Part shown: positions 34,954 to 45,954 of the stretch, one piece after another
Layout of the letters: each line of letters starts with the position of its first letter
Position numbering within the stretch: position 1 is the stretch's first letter
From: Oscheius tipulae
Lineage: Eukaryota; Nematoda; Chromadorea; Rhabditida; Rhabditidae
Direction: 5' to 3'
DNA: 64,000 nt
NCBI GenBank assembly: GCA_037178975.1
Contig: JASJZH010000005.1
Span: 620,001-684,000, forward strand
Notes under the pieces: generated by a model
The model's database searches: none
What the model was told of the DNA's origin: nothing
The model's input: only the letters and a program-made list of their open reading frames with translations
Made by a program: the position numbers and the translations under genes

Positions 34954-36089
34954 CCTGCTGCTGAAAAAGGCATTTTACAGTCAAACTTTTGTAGAAGGTA
35001 GAAAGAGCCAAAATACAAGAATATAGCGTGACCGAGGTTATATGAACTGGATTTATAGCTCCTAACGTTTCAAAAGATGTTTCAAGGCATTCCGAACCGG
35101 GTTTTTTTGAGTAAAATATGGGAACGTGTGAGGTAGGAATGAGCAAAACGGCTTCGGACACTGTCAATATCTCTCCTAGAACCAAAATGTATCCATATGG
35201 GCAAGAAAATGATTACAATAAGACGGTAAATTACTCAAATTTTGGGTAATAGTTCGGCAGGCAGCTCGTTTTGTTTGAATTTTTGGCTATGCTACAGGGT
35301 TCTTTTGCACGCTGAATACAACACATAGTTAGAATCTCGGTTCGGAATGCCTAGAACAACGGAAAGCTCCCATATTGCGGTATCTTTTCGCTTTCTAGTG
35401 ATTCTTTTACACGCTGAATTTAATAAACCTAGTTTGAATGTCTGAAAATGAGTGAACTACGTCAGAAAACTCGATTTTGGGCGAATTCGTTCAAGCGCGC
35501 CAATATTTCAAACGAAGAAACGAGCTGCCTGCCGGACTATTACCAAACAGACTAATACTCTGGAAAACAAAAACAAACTAAAACAATGTAAAAGCAATGC
35601 GGGGGTCTTCTCAGCAGTTTTCATCGATTTTGACCGACATTTTTGGTACAGAAACACAGAATAGATTAGAAGCTGTTTACAGGTACTTGCACTACAAAAC
35701 AAGGATTTGTTCACCAACAATAAATGTGAACAATTGCCACTGCAGGATTTTCAACAAACGGGAAGAGTTTGGACCACATATAGCTCACTTTTTAGCTGAA
35801 ATTTGTCACCCATTTAATCAAATTGGTCGTGAGACGGCTTCCCACTATTTCCCAGGCATAGAACAACAAAAAAACAAAATAAATCAATGAAAGACAGCCG
35901 AGAATTGGCTGAAATCGACTCTATTTTCGAATTGTTACCCACCAGTACGCAATTGCGTACCCTGACAAGGTTTTTCGTAAAAAGATTCGATTTGAAATCC
36001 TGCGTGTCTAGGACTAGCTGAGAATACCAAACCTGTCTGGCCGGAATTTGTACCTGGTCTATAGCTCCAGAGTTTCGCCCAATACTTAC

Positions 36090-36131
36090 CGCTCTGTCGG
36101 AATATTCGCCCAATACATGCCTCATTGTCAT
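36090..36131 (-). other. Possible first coding exon
   Basis: A TTTACAG acceptor at about 36161 is followed by a short leader, an ATG at 36131 and 14 codons (MTMRHVLGEYSDRA) ending at a consensus donor (GCG|GTAAGTATT). This looks like a trans-spliced first exon, but I cannot find convincing following exons between here and prpf6. Confidence 0.3.
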
Positions 36132-36658
36132 CTTTCTGGCAGTTTAACCCTGGCTCGGCCTGTAAATATATAAACGTTTTCTCTCTTTTCGTTATTACTC
36201 ATTTCGGCTTCTTCCAGATAGCTGGTTTGCAGAGAAATACGAGATAATGGGATTGTATGGCGGTAAGAAGAGGTAAGGAGAAGTCTTGCTTGGGAAGGTA
36301 AAAAACTGGCGGTCAACAAACGGAATAAAACAATCTAATTTGTGAACTAATAAACTGTTTGCTTAATCACGTTTTAAACGAGAGCAGATCTGTGAGTATG
36401 CCATCCTTGCAAGGTCTTACTCCAACATAAGTGTCCCATCATCTGTTGCACTTCGTCCATCCATCGCAGTCTTTGTCCTCCTCTTTGGCACAGTCGTAGC
36501 AGACATGGCAGACTGACTTGACTAATGAACTAATCGACAGTGAACTAATGCGGAAGAAGATGAGCATTTCACCAAAAAGAAAAAAAGGTTCTTTGAAAAG
36601 AAACCTTTCTGCCTTCAAGTTTCTTTTTTACATCTCTTGCCGTCCCGAGCACCAGTCT

Positions 36659-37081
36659 CTAATCTCGAAAAAAAAGTGGGCTGTAAATATTGGGAGCGTT
36701 ATCACAACGCCATTCTCTCTCCAACACGACCCCCAGCTCGTCAACTGGTTTACTAGCTCCCTCTTTTCTTCTTTTCCTGATCCCTGCTGTCTTCCCTATC
36801 CTATAGTCTAGTGGAATATTTACACCAAAACAGTCGTTTGTTTGCGAAGAGAAGGCAGTGGAAAGTTTTGCGTTATCTTCAGTCAGATTGTGAAATTTGG
36901 CATCACGAGTCAACAGCCAAGTTTTCTCTGGTCTTTTTAGTCTTTCGCCGGTAATTTGACGGTTTGTAACAGCGCGGTGAATTGTGCTCGCGGCGACTGT
37001 AACGTCAATCCATACGACTCTTTCGAAAAAAGCTGCGTCAGAAACTAATTCCGGCCTCTCTTCTTCTTCTTCTTTCCTCAA
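36659..37081 (-). CDS. Hypothetical protein
   Basis: A 140-aa uninterrupted reading frame beginning MRKEEEEERPELV, basic and polar, with no recognised motif, signal peptide or TM segment. No splice evidence or polyadenylation signal supports it, and a coding role is only possible. Confidence 0.2.
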   Translation of the reverse strand: MRKEEEEERPELVSDAAFFERVVWIDVTVAASTIHRAVTNRQITGERLKRPEKTWLLTRDAKFHNLTEDNAKLSTAFSSQTNDCFGVNIPLDYRIGKTAGIRKRRKEGASKPVDELGVVLEREWRCDNAPNIYSPLFFRD

Positions 37082-37186
37082 ACTTTTCTCGACTTACCTT
37101 TCTTGAACTCTTATAAAGATAGTCAGTCGGTCCAGCTCAGTCAGTTGGACTGACCACGTGAATCTCTGAGAGTCTCCTTACCTTGT

Positions 37187-37240
37187 GTTTTTCAGAAAGT
37201 GCTAGATTGCAAAAAAGTAGTCTAGCACTCTCTGAAAAAC
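37187..37240. repeat. Hairpin, 20-bp stem with one mismatch
   Basis: GTTTTTCAGAAAGTGCTAGA (37187-37206) pairs with 37221-37240 with a single mismatch across a 14-nt loop. It lies in the upstream region of the bZIP gene. Confidence 0.65.
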
Positions 37241-37428
37241 AGCATCCTGGAGTGAGCCACACCTCTTTTGGAGCCTATTTCTTCTGTCCACCTCCATGGA
37301 CACAACCGCTTACTGTGTTCGTCCTGACTCGACTACTTGACTCATACTGATTCTTACCTTTTCACAACTCACTCTCGCTCTCTCTGTGTGCGTCTCTCCA
37401 TAACCACGACCGTAGTAGACCCAATCAT

Positions 37429-38115
37429 ATGAAAGATTTTATAGAGTCTACGATGAACTCCGAAGTTCCTCAAGGAGGTTTTCTCGACGTTGGTTATTCT
37501 CTCTAGAAATTAGTTCATTCATACTTCCAGGATCTCGACATGATAGAGTATTTCATCCCTGGAATGTTGGATGACGGCGAAAAGGGTCGTCTTCTCAACG
37601 ACGAGAGACACCAGCAAGTTCCTTATGATCAACGACCGGGCATAGTTCCCGATCCGCATGGGAGTTCCTCCGTGCGTTCGACATATTCCGTCCCCAACGA
37701 CAACATCAACACCGAGGACGCGAACAGGGATGGTGAGTCACTTCTCTCTAGGCACTTGACTCATCCTATTGATTCAGACCGACTCACGACCTCGACTTCC
37801 ACTGCTGCTCCCCGTCGCTATCCGGCTCGTGACAATCAAGACGTGTTGAGCAACTACACACCCAAGATCAAGGCCCGAAAGTATGTCCTGAAGCCGGATG
37901 AGGAGAAGCAGAATCTTACCTACATGCTCAAGAGAGCCAAAAACAACAACGCTGTCAGAAAGAGTCGCAACAAGCAGAAGGAGATGCAAGTCCAGCGTGA
38001 CAAGGAAATGCAAGATCTTCGTCAGGAGAACATTAGTCTCAAGAAGCAGCTGTCTCTGGTTCATCGCTTGAACGACGAACAGAAGCAGACCATCGCCCGT
38101 ATGGTTCGTCGTTGA
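37429..38115 (+). CDS. bZIP transcription factor, C/EBP-like
   Basis: Three exons (37429-37488, 37531-37732, 37778-38115) give 199 aa. The C-terminal 80 residues form a bZIP domain: basic region YMLKRAKNNNAVRKSRNKQK, whose NN.AVRKSR core is that of C/EBP proteins (PAR factors have a different core), then a leucine zipper (DLRQENISLKKQLSLVHRL). The N-terminal part is polar and acidic, possibly an activation domain. The first 42-nt intron keeps phase and brings the start to the ATG at 37429; an in-frame ATG at 37540 is an alternative. DNA binding as a dimer in the nucleus follows from the family. A decayed copy of its 3' end lies at 38766-38905. Confidence 0.85.
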
Positions 38116-38405
38116 CCCTTTGGATATTTCCCACTGCGACACGTGAACACGTTGAATCGTAATAAGTTGGAAATTTATAATTTTTATTTCCGCTTGGCTC
38201 TTCCCCAGTTCCTTCATCAAAAACACCAAAAATATAGGCAAAATATTAAAAAAAAAACCCCATGATCTTCCACTCTCCCGGCAGCCTCCCGTATTCCTTC
38301 CTAATTGTATACCTTTTTTGAGCCTTCTGTATATTTTTTATATTTATATTAGTAAAAGCTTGTTTCATAAAGCCCTGTGTATTTTGCCACTTGTCATATT
38401 GTCAG

Positions 38406-38723
38406 AAAATAAATATTCTTTGTTCAAACAAGTTTGTTCACAGAATAATTGAATTCTGCAAATCCGTCAGCGCCAGCAGCACGACGATATATGGACAGAT
38501 CAGCTACAAGTACATCTTCGCCGTTTTCGGAGTCCTCTGGATAACCACTATAACCCTCGTCATCACCTGTTGGCTGGTCAGTTTCTGTTTTGTATCCATC
38601 TCCAATTACTCTCCCCTGTTTGTGTTCTTATCGCTATCAGTTGCTATTGGCTCAAAAATAAATGTCGAGGAACTGTCCGGAAATGGTGACAAACAGTTGC
38701 GAAAGACAAGTGACTCAATCTAG
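38406..38723 (+). other. Coding-like segment with one TM helix
   Basis: After a TTGTCAG acceptor a frame runs to TAG at 38721-38723. It contains a strong hydrophobic helix (YIFAVFGVLWITTITLVITC) and a polar tail. A GTCAG donor at about 38577 and an acceptor at 38640 could instead remove 64 nt and change the ending. No start codon is obvious. It may be an exon of an unresolved gene or a relic. Confidence 0.3.
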
Positions 38724-38765
38724 TAGGCTCCACCCTCACATCCACTAATTAATCGTCATACGAAA

Positions 38766-38905
38766 AAACAGACGAACAGAAGGAGACTCTTGCCCTTGTC
38801 GTTGACCCTTTGTATAATTTCCGCTTAGCTCTACCCCCAGTTCTCTTAATCAAAACATTCCAAAAACATAAACAGTATATCAAAAAACCCATGCTCTTCC
38901 GTTGC
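38766..38905 (+). pseudogene. Decayed copy of the bZIP gene 3' end
   Basis: The sequence follows the last codons and 3' UTR of the bZIP gene (38065-38275) with substitutions and small deletions: GACGAACAGAAG then TCGTTGACCCTTTG, then TTTCCGCTT and CCCCAGTT, ending in CATGCTCTTCC. A partial local duplication lacking the basic region. Confidence 0.7.
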
Positions 38906-39030
38906 ACAACCCCTCGCGAGCGTTCTGGTTCCAGATCAGCATGGCAATACTTCCAATATTGAGCTCGAGGCGGTGGGGGTCAATCCTGATGGATTCATCG
39001 AACTGAGAAACTCATCTGGGAGCTGGAGCC
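38906..39030 (+). pseudogene. Lamin-tail-domain-like fragment
   Basis: In one plus-strand frame the sequence reads NIELEAVGVNPDGFIELRN, close to the first strands of a lamin-tail (Ig-like) domain, before a stop at about 39031. No flanking lamin coiled coil or splice sites are seen. The match is short and from memory, so the call is tentative. Confidence 0.25.
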
Positions 39031-39512
39031 TATCCTGAGAGTTCTCCTGGACAACAGAATCGTGGCTCAGGAAAACTCGCGAATCTCCAAAAGATAGGCT
39101 TGCTTTTGATAAGAGAACTCTGACTAATCTGACATCGAATCCAATATGCGCTTCTTCGTTTTGTCCACATGAGGATTGGTAGGGTAAAGAATGGCTCGCG
39201 TGTTGATGGTTCGGACTGTCGTACACTCCGCATTTTGTCGCTGGGCTGATAGCATTTGAAGCGAACTCGGCTGCTGTTTTGGAAGAAAGGCGACATCTTT
39301 GGGAAACAGGCATAGGCATTCGCATTCATTAGAGAGATACGTCCAAAATAGTGACATCAACGCCCTTCCTGCTCCTGCGACCGTGGTGGGCCGCATGTCT
39401 CTGCTCTCAGTATTGTGCAACGAGCAAAAAAATATTTAAAAAACAGGCTGTGCACAATATTTATGTGTACAAAAGAGAACATCACAGGGAGAAGGGGGTT
39501 CTTTGAGAAGAT
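39031..39512. other. Intergenic
   Basis: Overlapping open frames occur on both strands but none has convincing splice sites or recognisable domains. An open minus frame (39124-39420) of 98 codons was considered and left unannotated. Confidence 0.4.
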
Positions 39513-42500
39513 CTAGCACAATTTGATGAGACTGCTAGTGACGATGGCGTTCAGAGTGGCCCGGCTCTCTTCGGGGGCCTGTATCTTTGTACGGAGACCG
39601 TCCTGACTGATCTGGACGCTGGATTTGAGGCTGGCGATTCGGATCGTCACGGAGCCGTCGCAGTTGTTCTCTCGGCTACAGTCGAGTTGTTTCTGAAACA
39701 GAAAAGATTGAAGAGTGCGTCATTGCGCGCCTCTGTTCCCCCTACCAAATAGTCCACGATTTTCTCTTTGAGCCTGTCCTGTTTTCCTGCGAGATGTCAG
39801 GTTTTCTGTCACTACATCACTTCACTACTTTCTGGCTCTTAGCGCTGTGTCAGTGCCCTGATGCTTCTTTCTTATTTTCGGAATCGGTCCGATCACTGTA
39901 TTTTTGATACAAATAGTTCGATCACTGTATTTGTAAATGGCACGAGTTACGCAAAATTTTTCAAATTACAAACTACAACTAATCGCCCATTCCTGGTCGC
40001 AGTCACATCGCCTGTCTCAAACAGTCATTTTTCTGTCAAACGCCTCTGCACCTTTTTTCCTTTCTGCTCTGACAGAATGCGGCCTTAACCTGTTAGATTC
40101 CTCACATGGACCCATTAGTCATTTTGCTTTGTAAATCTGACCAGTCGCATATGCTTTTGGCGCAGTACTGTACTTTTTTGCAACTTGAATTGTCTGACTC
40201 CTCAGACATGGCCGAACGGGCTGTGACGGCCCATTTGTAAATAGTGCAGTCGGGCTTTACATTCCCTGGGCATTTATACGAATTTTTTGACGGGAAAGTT
40301 GAATTGCCTTGAGATGCTAAAAAAAAATATTATCAAAACTGTATATGAATCCCAAAACGTATTTTAAATCCGAGCCGGCCCGGCCCTTTAGCCATCCCCT
40401 CTCCTGGCTCGAATTCCGAAAATTTGGCCAGTATAACAGTTGTTAATAGATATTTGCCAAGTTTTATCCAAGATAAAACCTGCGTTACAGGCGGCTTTTG
40501 CCAATTGTTAAGTTAGGATCAGGACAAAAGCTACGAACCTCTTTCAACTTGTTGCAAAACGTCTCCGGCGTCAATACACCTCCGTAGCGTGCTTTTAGGG
40601 CTCCTGGTTTCTCTTTTGTCGGCTGAAAAAGGTCATTTTCATTCAGTTTCAAAGAAAATCGTACCTCTAGCTCATAAACATCATCAAAAGCCGACAGATA
40701 GCCTTTCAGAGGCGCAATATTGTAGTTTGGGTTGGCCGGATGGGGCTTCGCCTGCATTTTCTTAAGAATATCCGGATGAATTTTGATTTTTCGCTTCCTC
40801 TGCCGCTTGTTCGTGATCATCAGCGTCTCGTCGTAGGACATCGGGGTGCACGGGGCCTAAATTAGCTTATTTTTAAATGAAATACTTCCAAAAACCGACG
40901 TAAATGACACAAGAGTCCCTACTGGTCGTTGGCTGGGGCATGAGGTACTGGTCCGGCACGTAAATGCCCTAAATTTGGTGGTTAAAGTGATCAAAAATTG
41001 ATAAAAACCTTGGGATTGAGCTTCGGGAGGACGTCATTGTTGAGATCGGAGAAAGAGAGACGCGTGTCCACGGGGAAATAGTAGGCTCGGATTTTGAGAT
41101 CTTCAAAAGGGCCGTAGACCTCTTTTAGGGGGTAGTCGGGGCCTGAATAAAGAGGTTTTTCGTACAGCTTGAGGGAAACAGGCAAATTAGACTGAAACAG
41201 TAAGTTTGAAAGTCAAGTCCGGAAACTAGCAATCTAGATTAGCTGTGATCCAAAGTAGCACCTTCCACGATTTTTGTCTTGTTTTCAACTGCTAAACTTA
41301 CGACAAAAGATGAACTATGCACTAATCTTAGCCGTATTTTGTGGGTCGGGTCTTGAGAAACTGGAAACAGCATTCTGCAGACACAGAAGGGCTCCTTTAG
41401 ACTGCAAACTTGGCCAAAAAGGAACAAGTTATGTCAAGGGAACTGAGGAACAAATCGAAATATTTGGCAAAAGTTTCTGGCTAGTGATTGCATAAAAACA
41501 AGAGATTGCAACAAACGGCTAGTATTGGTGAATACGCCTGTTGTATAACCTATATTTCCAGAAAACGTAGTACAATACTAGGTCTCGTTTCTAGGAGTAA
41601 ACTCTATAATGTATCATACAGTTTTAGTTTTATTTTGCAAGCAATTCCCGACAAATTCAAGGCTTTTTTTTGGCGCGTTTGCATTGAAAGGGACGCCGGC
41701 AATCTGTTCCAAAGAGGTCATTACCCTAACAGAACGTTCTGAAAAGGAAAATAGCCAACTTACAAGTCATTATGAGCGAATTCTTGCTATCACCTCCCCA
41801 CAAATGGAGCATATGAGCTGCATCGCCGACTCTGAGACTCGGATGGCCGCAGAACATCTGGAAATTTCGCATTCTTTTAACCCCTCCAAAACCACAATCT
41901 AACCACACAGGGCGTTTTGACCTCCTTCGAGAATGGATCAAAGAGATTGTCGTAGATGCGGAAGCGATTGTTTTTCAGGTAGGCCGAATGCAAAAATGGC
42001 TCATCGGGGACCGTCTGACCGTAGATAGGCTGCTGTCGTTCCTCGGACAGCCATTCGGCATTCACGTTGGCATAGGCGACGGCACTTTTAGCCACGGGCG
42101 AGATAAAGTAGACGGGGGTCTCGAGGCTGACTCCGGACTGCAAAACGTTTGTTTTTTGGGCATTTTTTTTAGCCTAAAACTTCTAGAAATGGGATTTTCT
42201 TTTTAAATGGCAGGTACTGGGCCTGGTTGGACTTTCCGCCTCAAGACCTTTTTTTTTTATAAGTTTTTGACGCGTAACTGGCTGTAAATGTCCAAACAAG
42301 ATGCTTACAGTGGAAGCAGGCTATCATCCGACTCTGACCTGTCTAGCTTTTCAAAAAATGGACAGGGACTAGTCATGGTCCGACCTATTTCATTTTTTCA
42401 AAGTTTCAGGCCTTAAAACGATTGGACTGGCTCGAAAACGCCTCCTACCACAGCCTACACCGTTCATTCAAGGACAAATGACAGATTTTGTCGTATTCAG

Positions 42501-44629
42501 CAAAAACGTGCAAAAAGTCTTTTCGACCGTTTTGACCTGAAACAGTCAAAAAGAATTTTTAGACGTTGAAACTTTCAAGAACAAGATGGAGGCAGTCGTC
42601 AAGTGTGGCGATCGAACCCGACATGGCTTCTTTCGTAATCGAAAGACTAATCGACTGAGCCAGACGGAGAAGCTCATTCTGGTTGTCTCCAAGACCTACA
42701 AGTACATTTTTTTTCTGAATAACCTTCCGGCCAATTCGAGTTTCCTGCCAAAAGAAAAAAAAATAAATTTTAAAATGGGTCTCGAGGCGAAACGTCATCT
42801 CGGGCCGAGTGCATTCTGTTTACGAGTGATATTCGTCTTGATTATCGTTAGAAAAAAGGGAAAATGGACGCCTGGGTCCAAAAAAGCTAGGAAACCTACC
42901 GTTTGATCAATACTCCTCACAATCAGCTCAATAAGATCATAGATGAAGCCTGTGGGCAGGACGGGAATCAGTACATTGCCTCCATTCTTCAGCGTCTCCA
43001 TTGCTACTTCTCGAACTTTTGTGGCGTTCCCCTGCAAGATTTTGACCCCAAAATGGTGGAAAAATAATAGCTTACCGCCGCCTCGGCATCCATAACCGAG
43101 TTCAGGGAATTGATGACAAGAAGGTCGAGATTTTTGAATGGTTCTAGCTGCGCGCTCTGTACGTGTGTCGTCTTCTCGCTCGTGCCTCCCAGGCAGCCGA
43201 TCTGGAAAGGTGGTTTTTACACAGCTTTTTGGACAAAACTTTTGAAATTTTAGCCGGAATTTCTCCTGGTAGCATTCCTATCTCTCAGTAGCAGTTCGCG
43301 ACAGAAATATACCCTCCGGGGGTCTACTGTAGTCTGTTCGGCTGGGAAGAATTATGCCGGCGTAATTTTATGATTCTCATCGGTTTTTATTCAATTTGGG
43401 TCCATTTTCAGTGAAAAAGGGTCCCGCCACGGACAATGTTAAAGGACTGCGTTTTCAACTTCCCAACTGAAAGACTATAAATGATAAAAATTGCGCAGTT
43501 TCTCAGCTTCAAACAAAATTTCGAATGTGTCTGAAACTGTCTGTGCCGCACTGTGCATGGCTCGTGCGTTGCTAAGAAGTGCCGTTTCCATTAGTACACG
43601 GCTCGATTTCTGAGCCGAGCAAATCGTCCTCTTTGATAAGTTTGAGGTTCAGGATGGGCATCTTTGACAGCCTAGGAAATATTCTTTTTCCCCTCACCTT
43701 GAAATGATCAGCACTAATAGTCCAGTTACAGCTGCCGATCTGATATCCACTTGGGTACGGAGTTATCGTTATGTTTTCGAATATCGTCTAAAAATATTTT
43801 CATTTTTCAATGTGGAAGACCAAGAACCCACAAAACTTTGTCTGAAGGACAGCGGCACAATGCTGGCCAGAACTTTTTGGGCTACTTCCTTCGTGTAGAA
43901 CTTCTTCCATTCTATTGGGTTTCGGTATGGGGGGTTGGGGAAACGTCTAGAACCCAAAAATGTTGTCGATTTCCAGTAAAAACGCTCACGAATAGACTTC
44001 TGGACTCTTCCAGGCCGGGTCGGTCTCCTCCACGGCCATGCGCTCACAGTACTCGATCAGTTCCTCGATCATCAACCTTAATATTTTTTTTCTGATGAAA
44101 CGACCTGAAATACCTTCCAAACTGAATTGTGGCCGAAATCGCGTAAATCCTACCCCGGAAGCCGGTCCCATAGGCATATAGGGGCAGTGCGAGGAGGCTG
44201 TTCCAGTTGGAGACAAGTATACAGTCGACGGCGTCCATTTGCAGGGCATGCAGCTAAACTTTATTGCATTTTTAAGTCAAAAATTTGGGTTACCGGGCTC
44301 GGATGAACTTCTGGGACGCCTTCGATGAGTAGCATGTCCCTGATTCGTTTGATGCAGTCAATTTGGGGGTCGGCTAGGGGAAAAACTCTGAAAAATCGAA
44401 ATTTATTTTCAGCAATTTTATAGCGAAAAATGGGCAAAACCTACGTTGCTGAATAGGTATGTGGGAGGTAGGAATTGAAGGAGCTGAAGTCAAGGGCACA
44501 GTCGACGAGCACGGACACATTTGGCCATTTCAGTAGCACTGACGGCCTGGCCGGGTGCCAGGAATAGCTCGTCTGAACGAGAAATTGATGAATAGAGCTA
44601 GAAAAAGGACTTACCAGGTTCATGGCCAT
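39513..44629 (-). CDS. ints-9: Integrator complex subunit 9 (INTS9)
   Basis: Non-catalytic partner of the INTS11 endonuclease in Integrator (snRNA 3'-end processing and attenuation of paused Pol II). Seventeen exons in transcript order: 44629-44615, 44572-44445, 44387-44294, 44253-44114, 44076-43990, 43946-43832, 43787-43698, 43201-43076, 43031-42900, 42137-41904, 41857-41764, 41142-41009, 40968-40900, 40856-40665, 40622-40539, 39778-39746, 39692-39513; all in phase, 648 aa (human 658). Visible: metallo-beta-lactamase fold (LVDCALDFSSF), beta-CASP part (NGGNVLIPVLPTGFIYDLIE, PVYFISPVAKSA, CGHPSLRVGD, PVDTRLSFSDL) and the C-terminal INTS11-binding region. Metal ligands are absent, as expected: SNWNSLLALPLY stands where an active enzyme has HxHxDH. 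The first exon codes only five residues and exon 16 only eleven. Confidence 0.96.
42598..42664 (-). repeat. tRNA-like remnant
   Basis: Minus strand: CTGGCTCAGTCGATTAGTCT (very good A-box arm), a CTTTC/GAAAG anticodon-like stem, then GTCGGGTTCGATCGCC (B box). The acceptor stem is missing. In an ints-9 intron. Confidence 0.5.
43332..43475. mobile_element. Short TA-flanked MITE, copy 1
   Basis: 144 bp, flanked by TA (43330-43331, 43476-43477), with imperfect terminal inverted repeats (GTCTGTTCGGCTGGGAAG and its counterpart). Related over its length to copy 2 at 45406-45567 (shared TTTTTATTCA, CCATTTTCAGT, AACAATGTTAAAG). In an ints-9 intron. Confidence 0.75.
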
Positions 44630-45120
44630 CTTTCCCCTGATACTCGGCCAACTTTCTGGGTTTAGAGGCCTGAAGAGCCGCTTAGTGGAAGAGATTCGAA
44701 TGAGAGAAGAGGATGCAAGTGCCGCACGGTTTTGTGGGTTCCAAATGGGAGGAAAACAGCAAAACACAAACAGAATGAGATACTTATTTAGAAAAATCGA
44801 CGGAAGTTGGGACAAAACAGGGGGAATATTAAAAAAAGGAAAACTAGGAAATTTGAATTGCAAGTGTCTTCCGCTCAAAAAAAATCGGCGAGAGTTGAAC
44901 TTCGGAAATTCCGTCGCCCTTTCCACAGCTTTTTCTGATTCTAGACCAAAAAATCAGTATCCAGATGGCTCAAAAAGTGCTCCGAGCACCCCTCCAGCTT
45001 CATCAGCGTCTAATGCTAGTCAGTTCTGGTTCAAAAAGGAGTTCATAAAGCTACTTTTAGATAAAAAAAACGTCTCGAAGCAGCTTCCAGAAGTCCTACA
45101 CGACTGGAACGACAGCAGAT
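44630..45120. other. Region between divergent ints-9 and tmem186
   Basis: Probably holds both promoters. A plus-strand frame is open through much of it, but the splice phases show it is not joined to TMEM186. A CTTTTAG acceptor at 45060 probably receives a spliced leader or an upstream exon. Confidence 0.4.
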
Positions 45121-45954
45121 ATGGATGAGAACAAGAATTGGTCAGTTTCGAAGTTCCAGGGATACTAGTTCTCGACTTTTTAGGCTTCCAGTTTATCGAT
45201 ACCGTCGAATTCTGCCCTGTATGTTGTTGGCACGGGCCAAATTCGTCCAAACTGCCGCGAGTCTAGCCTATCTGCCCTACAGCAGCTATCAATACAGCCT
45301 CGGAGCCATCGACAGTGCTTTTTTCGGTTCAACCGTCACGATAGCTCTGGCAGCTCCGGCAATTTTAGCTCTTTTCAGCAGGCACGTGTTTTTCAGCCTT
45401 CCATAGTCTGTTCAGCTGAGAAAACGGATAAGAAACATGAATTACGCAGGCGTATTTTCATTATTCTTACCGGTTTTTATTCATTTTGGACCCATTTTCA
45501 GTAAAAAAAGGGTCCCACCACGAACAATGTTAAAGAACTGCGTTTTTAACTTCTCAGCTGAACCGACTATAATATGATTTTCAGGTACTTGAACAGACTG
45601 GTCGGAGTTGTAGCCATGAGCAGTGACGGAGAATGGGCTCGTTTCGGATATCTAACGTTCTGGGGCCGGAGAAAGAACCGGTTAGCTCGTGTTTGACTCA
45701 GAATTGGTGAAACGTCTAGACTGATTCGTGTTGATGACCTTCTACCACTTAGTGAGACAACAACAGGTCGGAGCAGCCACAAATTGGTTAAAGTTTGCTG
45801 GTACGAGGGCAGGTGAGGTACTTCTACTGCCCTCACCATGAAAATATGGTTCAGAGGCGACTATCTCCTCCTCCCGACGGCAGACTGCGACATTCTGGAC
45901 GAGGACAGGGCTCATCGGCTTTTCGGCGAGGCAGACTTCCTCAAAAACCCCTAA
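45121..45954 (+). CDS. tmem186: TMEM186 homologue (mitochondrial inner membrane)
   Basis: Five exons (45121-45140, 45184-45381, 45585-45680, 45720-45812, 45855-45954) give 168 aa from the ATG at 45121; the frame stays open back to an AG acceptor at 45060, so a longer basic N-terminus (possible mitochondrial presequence) is likely. Family motifs: LPVYRYRRILPCMLLARAKF, two hydrophobic helices, GYLTFWGRRKN, then VDDLLPLSET and a last exon ending HRLFGEADFLKNP. TMEM186 is a complex I assembly factor in mammals; the role here follows from homology. The second intron has a GC donor (AG|GCACGT); the nearby GT would break the frame. That intron also carries a short MITE. Confidence 0.85.
45406..45567. 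mobile_element. Short TA-flanked MITE, copy 2
   Basis: 162 bp flanked by TA (45404-45405, 45568-45569) with terminal inverted repeats GTCTGTTCAGCTGAGAA and TTCTCAGCTGAACCGAC. Same family as copy 1 at 43332-43475. TA target sites point to Tc1/mariner-type mobilisation. In a tmem186 intron. Confidence 0.8.

Noticed and set aside
36430-36520. Second phospholipase A2-like fragment (CYDCAKEEDKDCDG)
   Set aside because: The active-site His-Asp pair is not present and the frame is too short to support the call.
39124-39420. 98-codon minus-strand open frame beginning MHNTESRDMRPTT
   Set aside because: No recognisable motif and no usable splice sites, and the complementary strand has a more protein-like stretch next to it.
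41641-41757. Possible extra ints-9 exon (MTSLEQIAGVPFN)
   Set aside because: The only phase-compatible join creates a stop. Skipping it and using the acceptor at 41143 restores perfect INTS9 homology.
42559-42798. Minus-strand open frame in an ints-9 intron
   Set aside because: It is formed by a tRNA-like remnant and has no place in the INTS9 alignment.
44622-45128. Long plus-strand open frame beginning MAIFPLILGQ as the 5' part of TMEM186
   Set aside because: Its frame does not agree with the phase needed at the 45140 donor. The start overlaps the ints-9 first exon and the sequence has low complexity.
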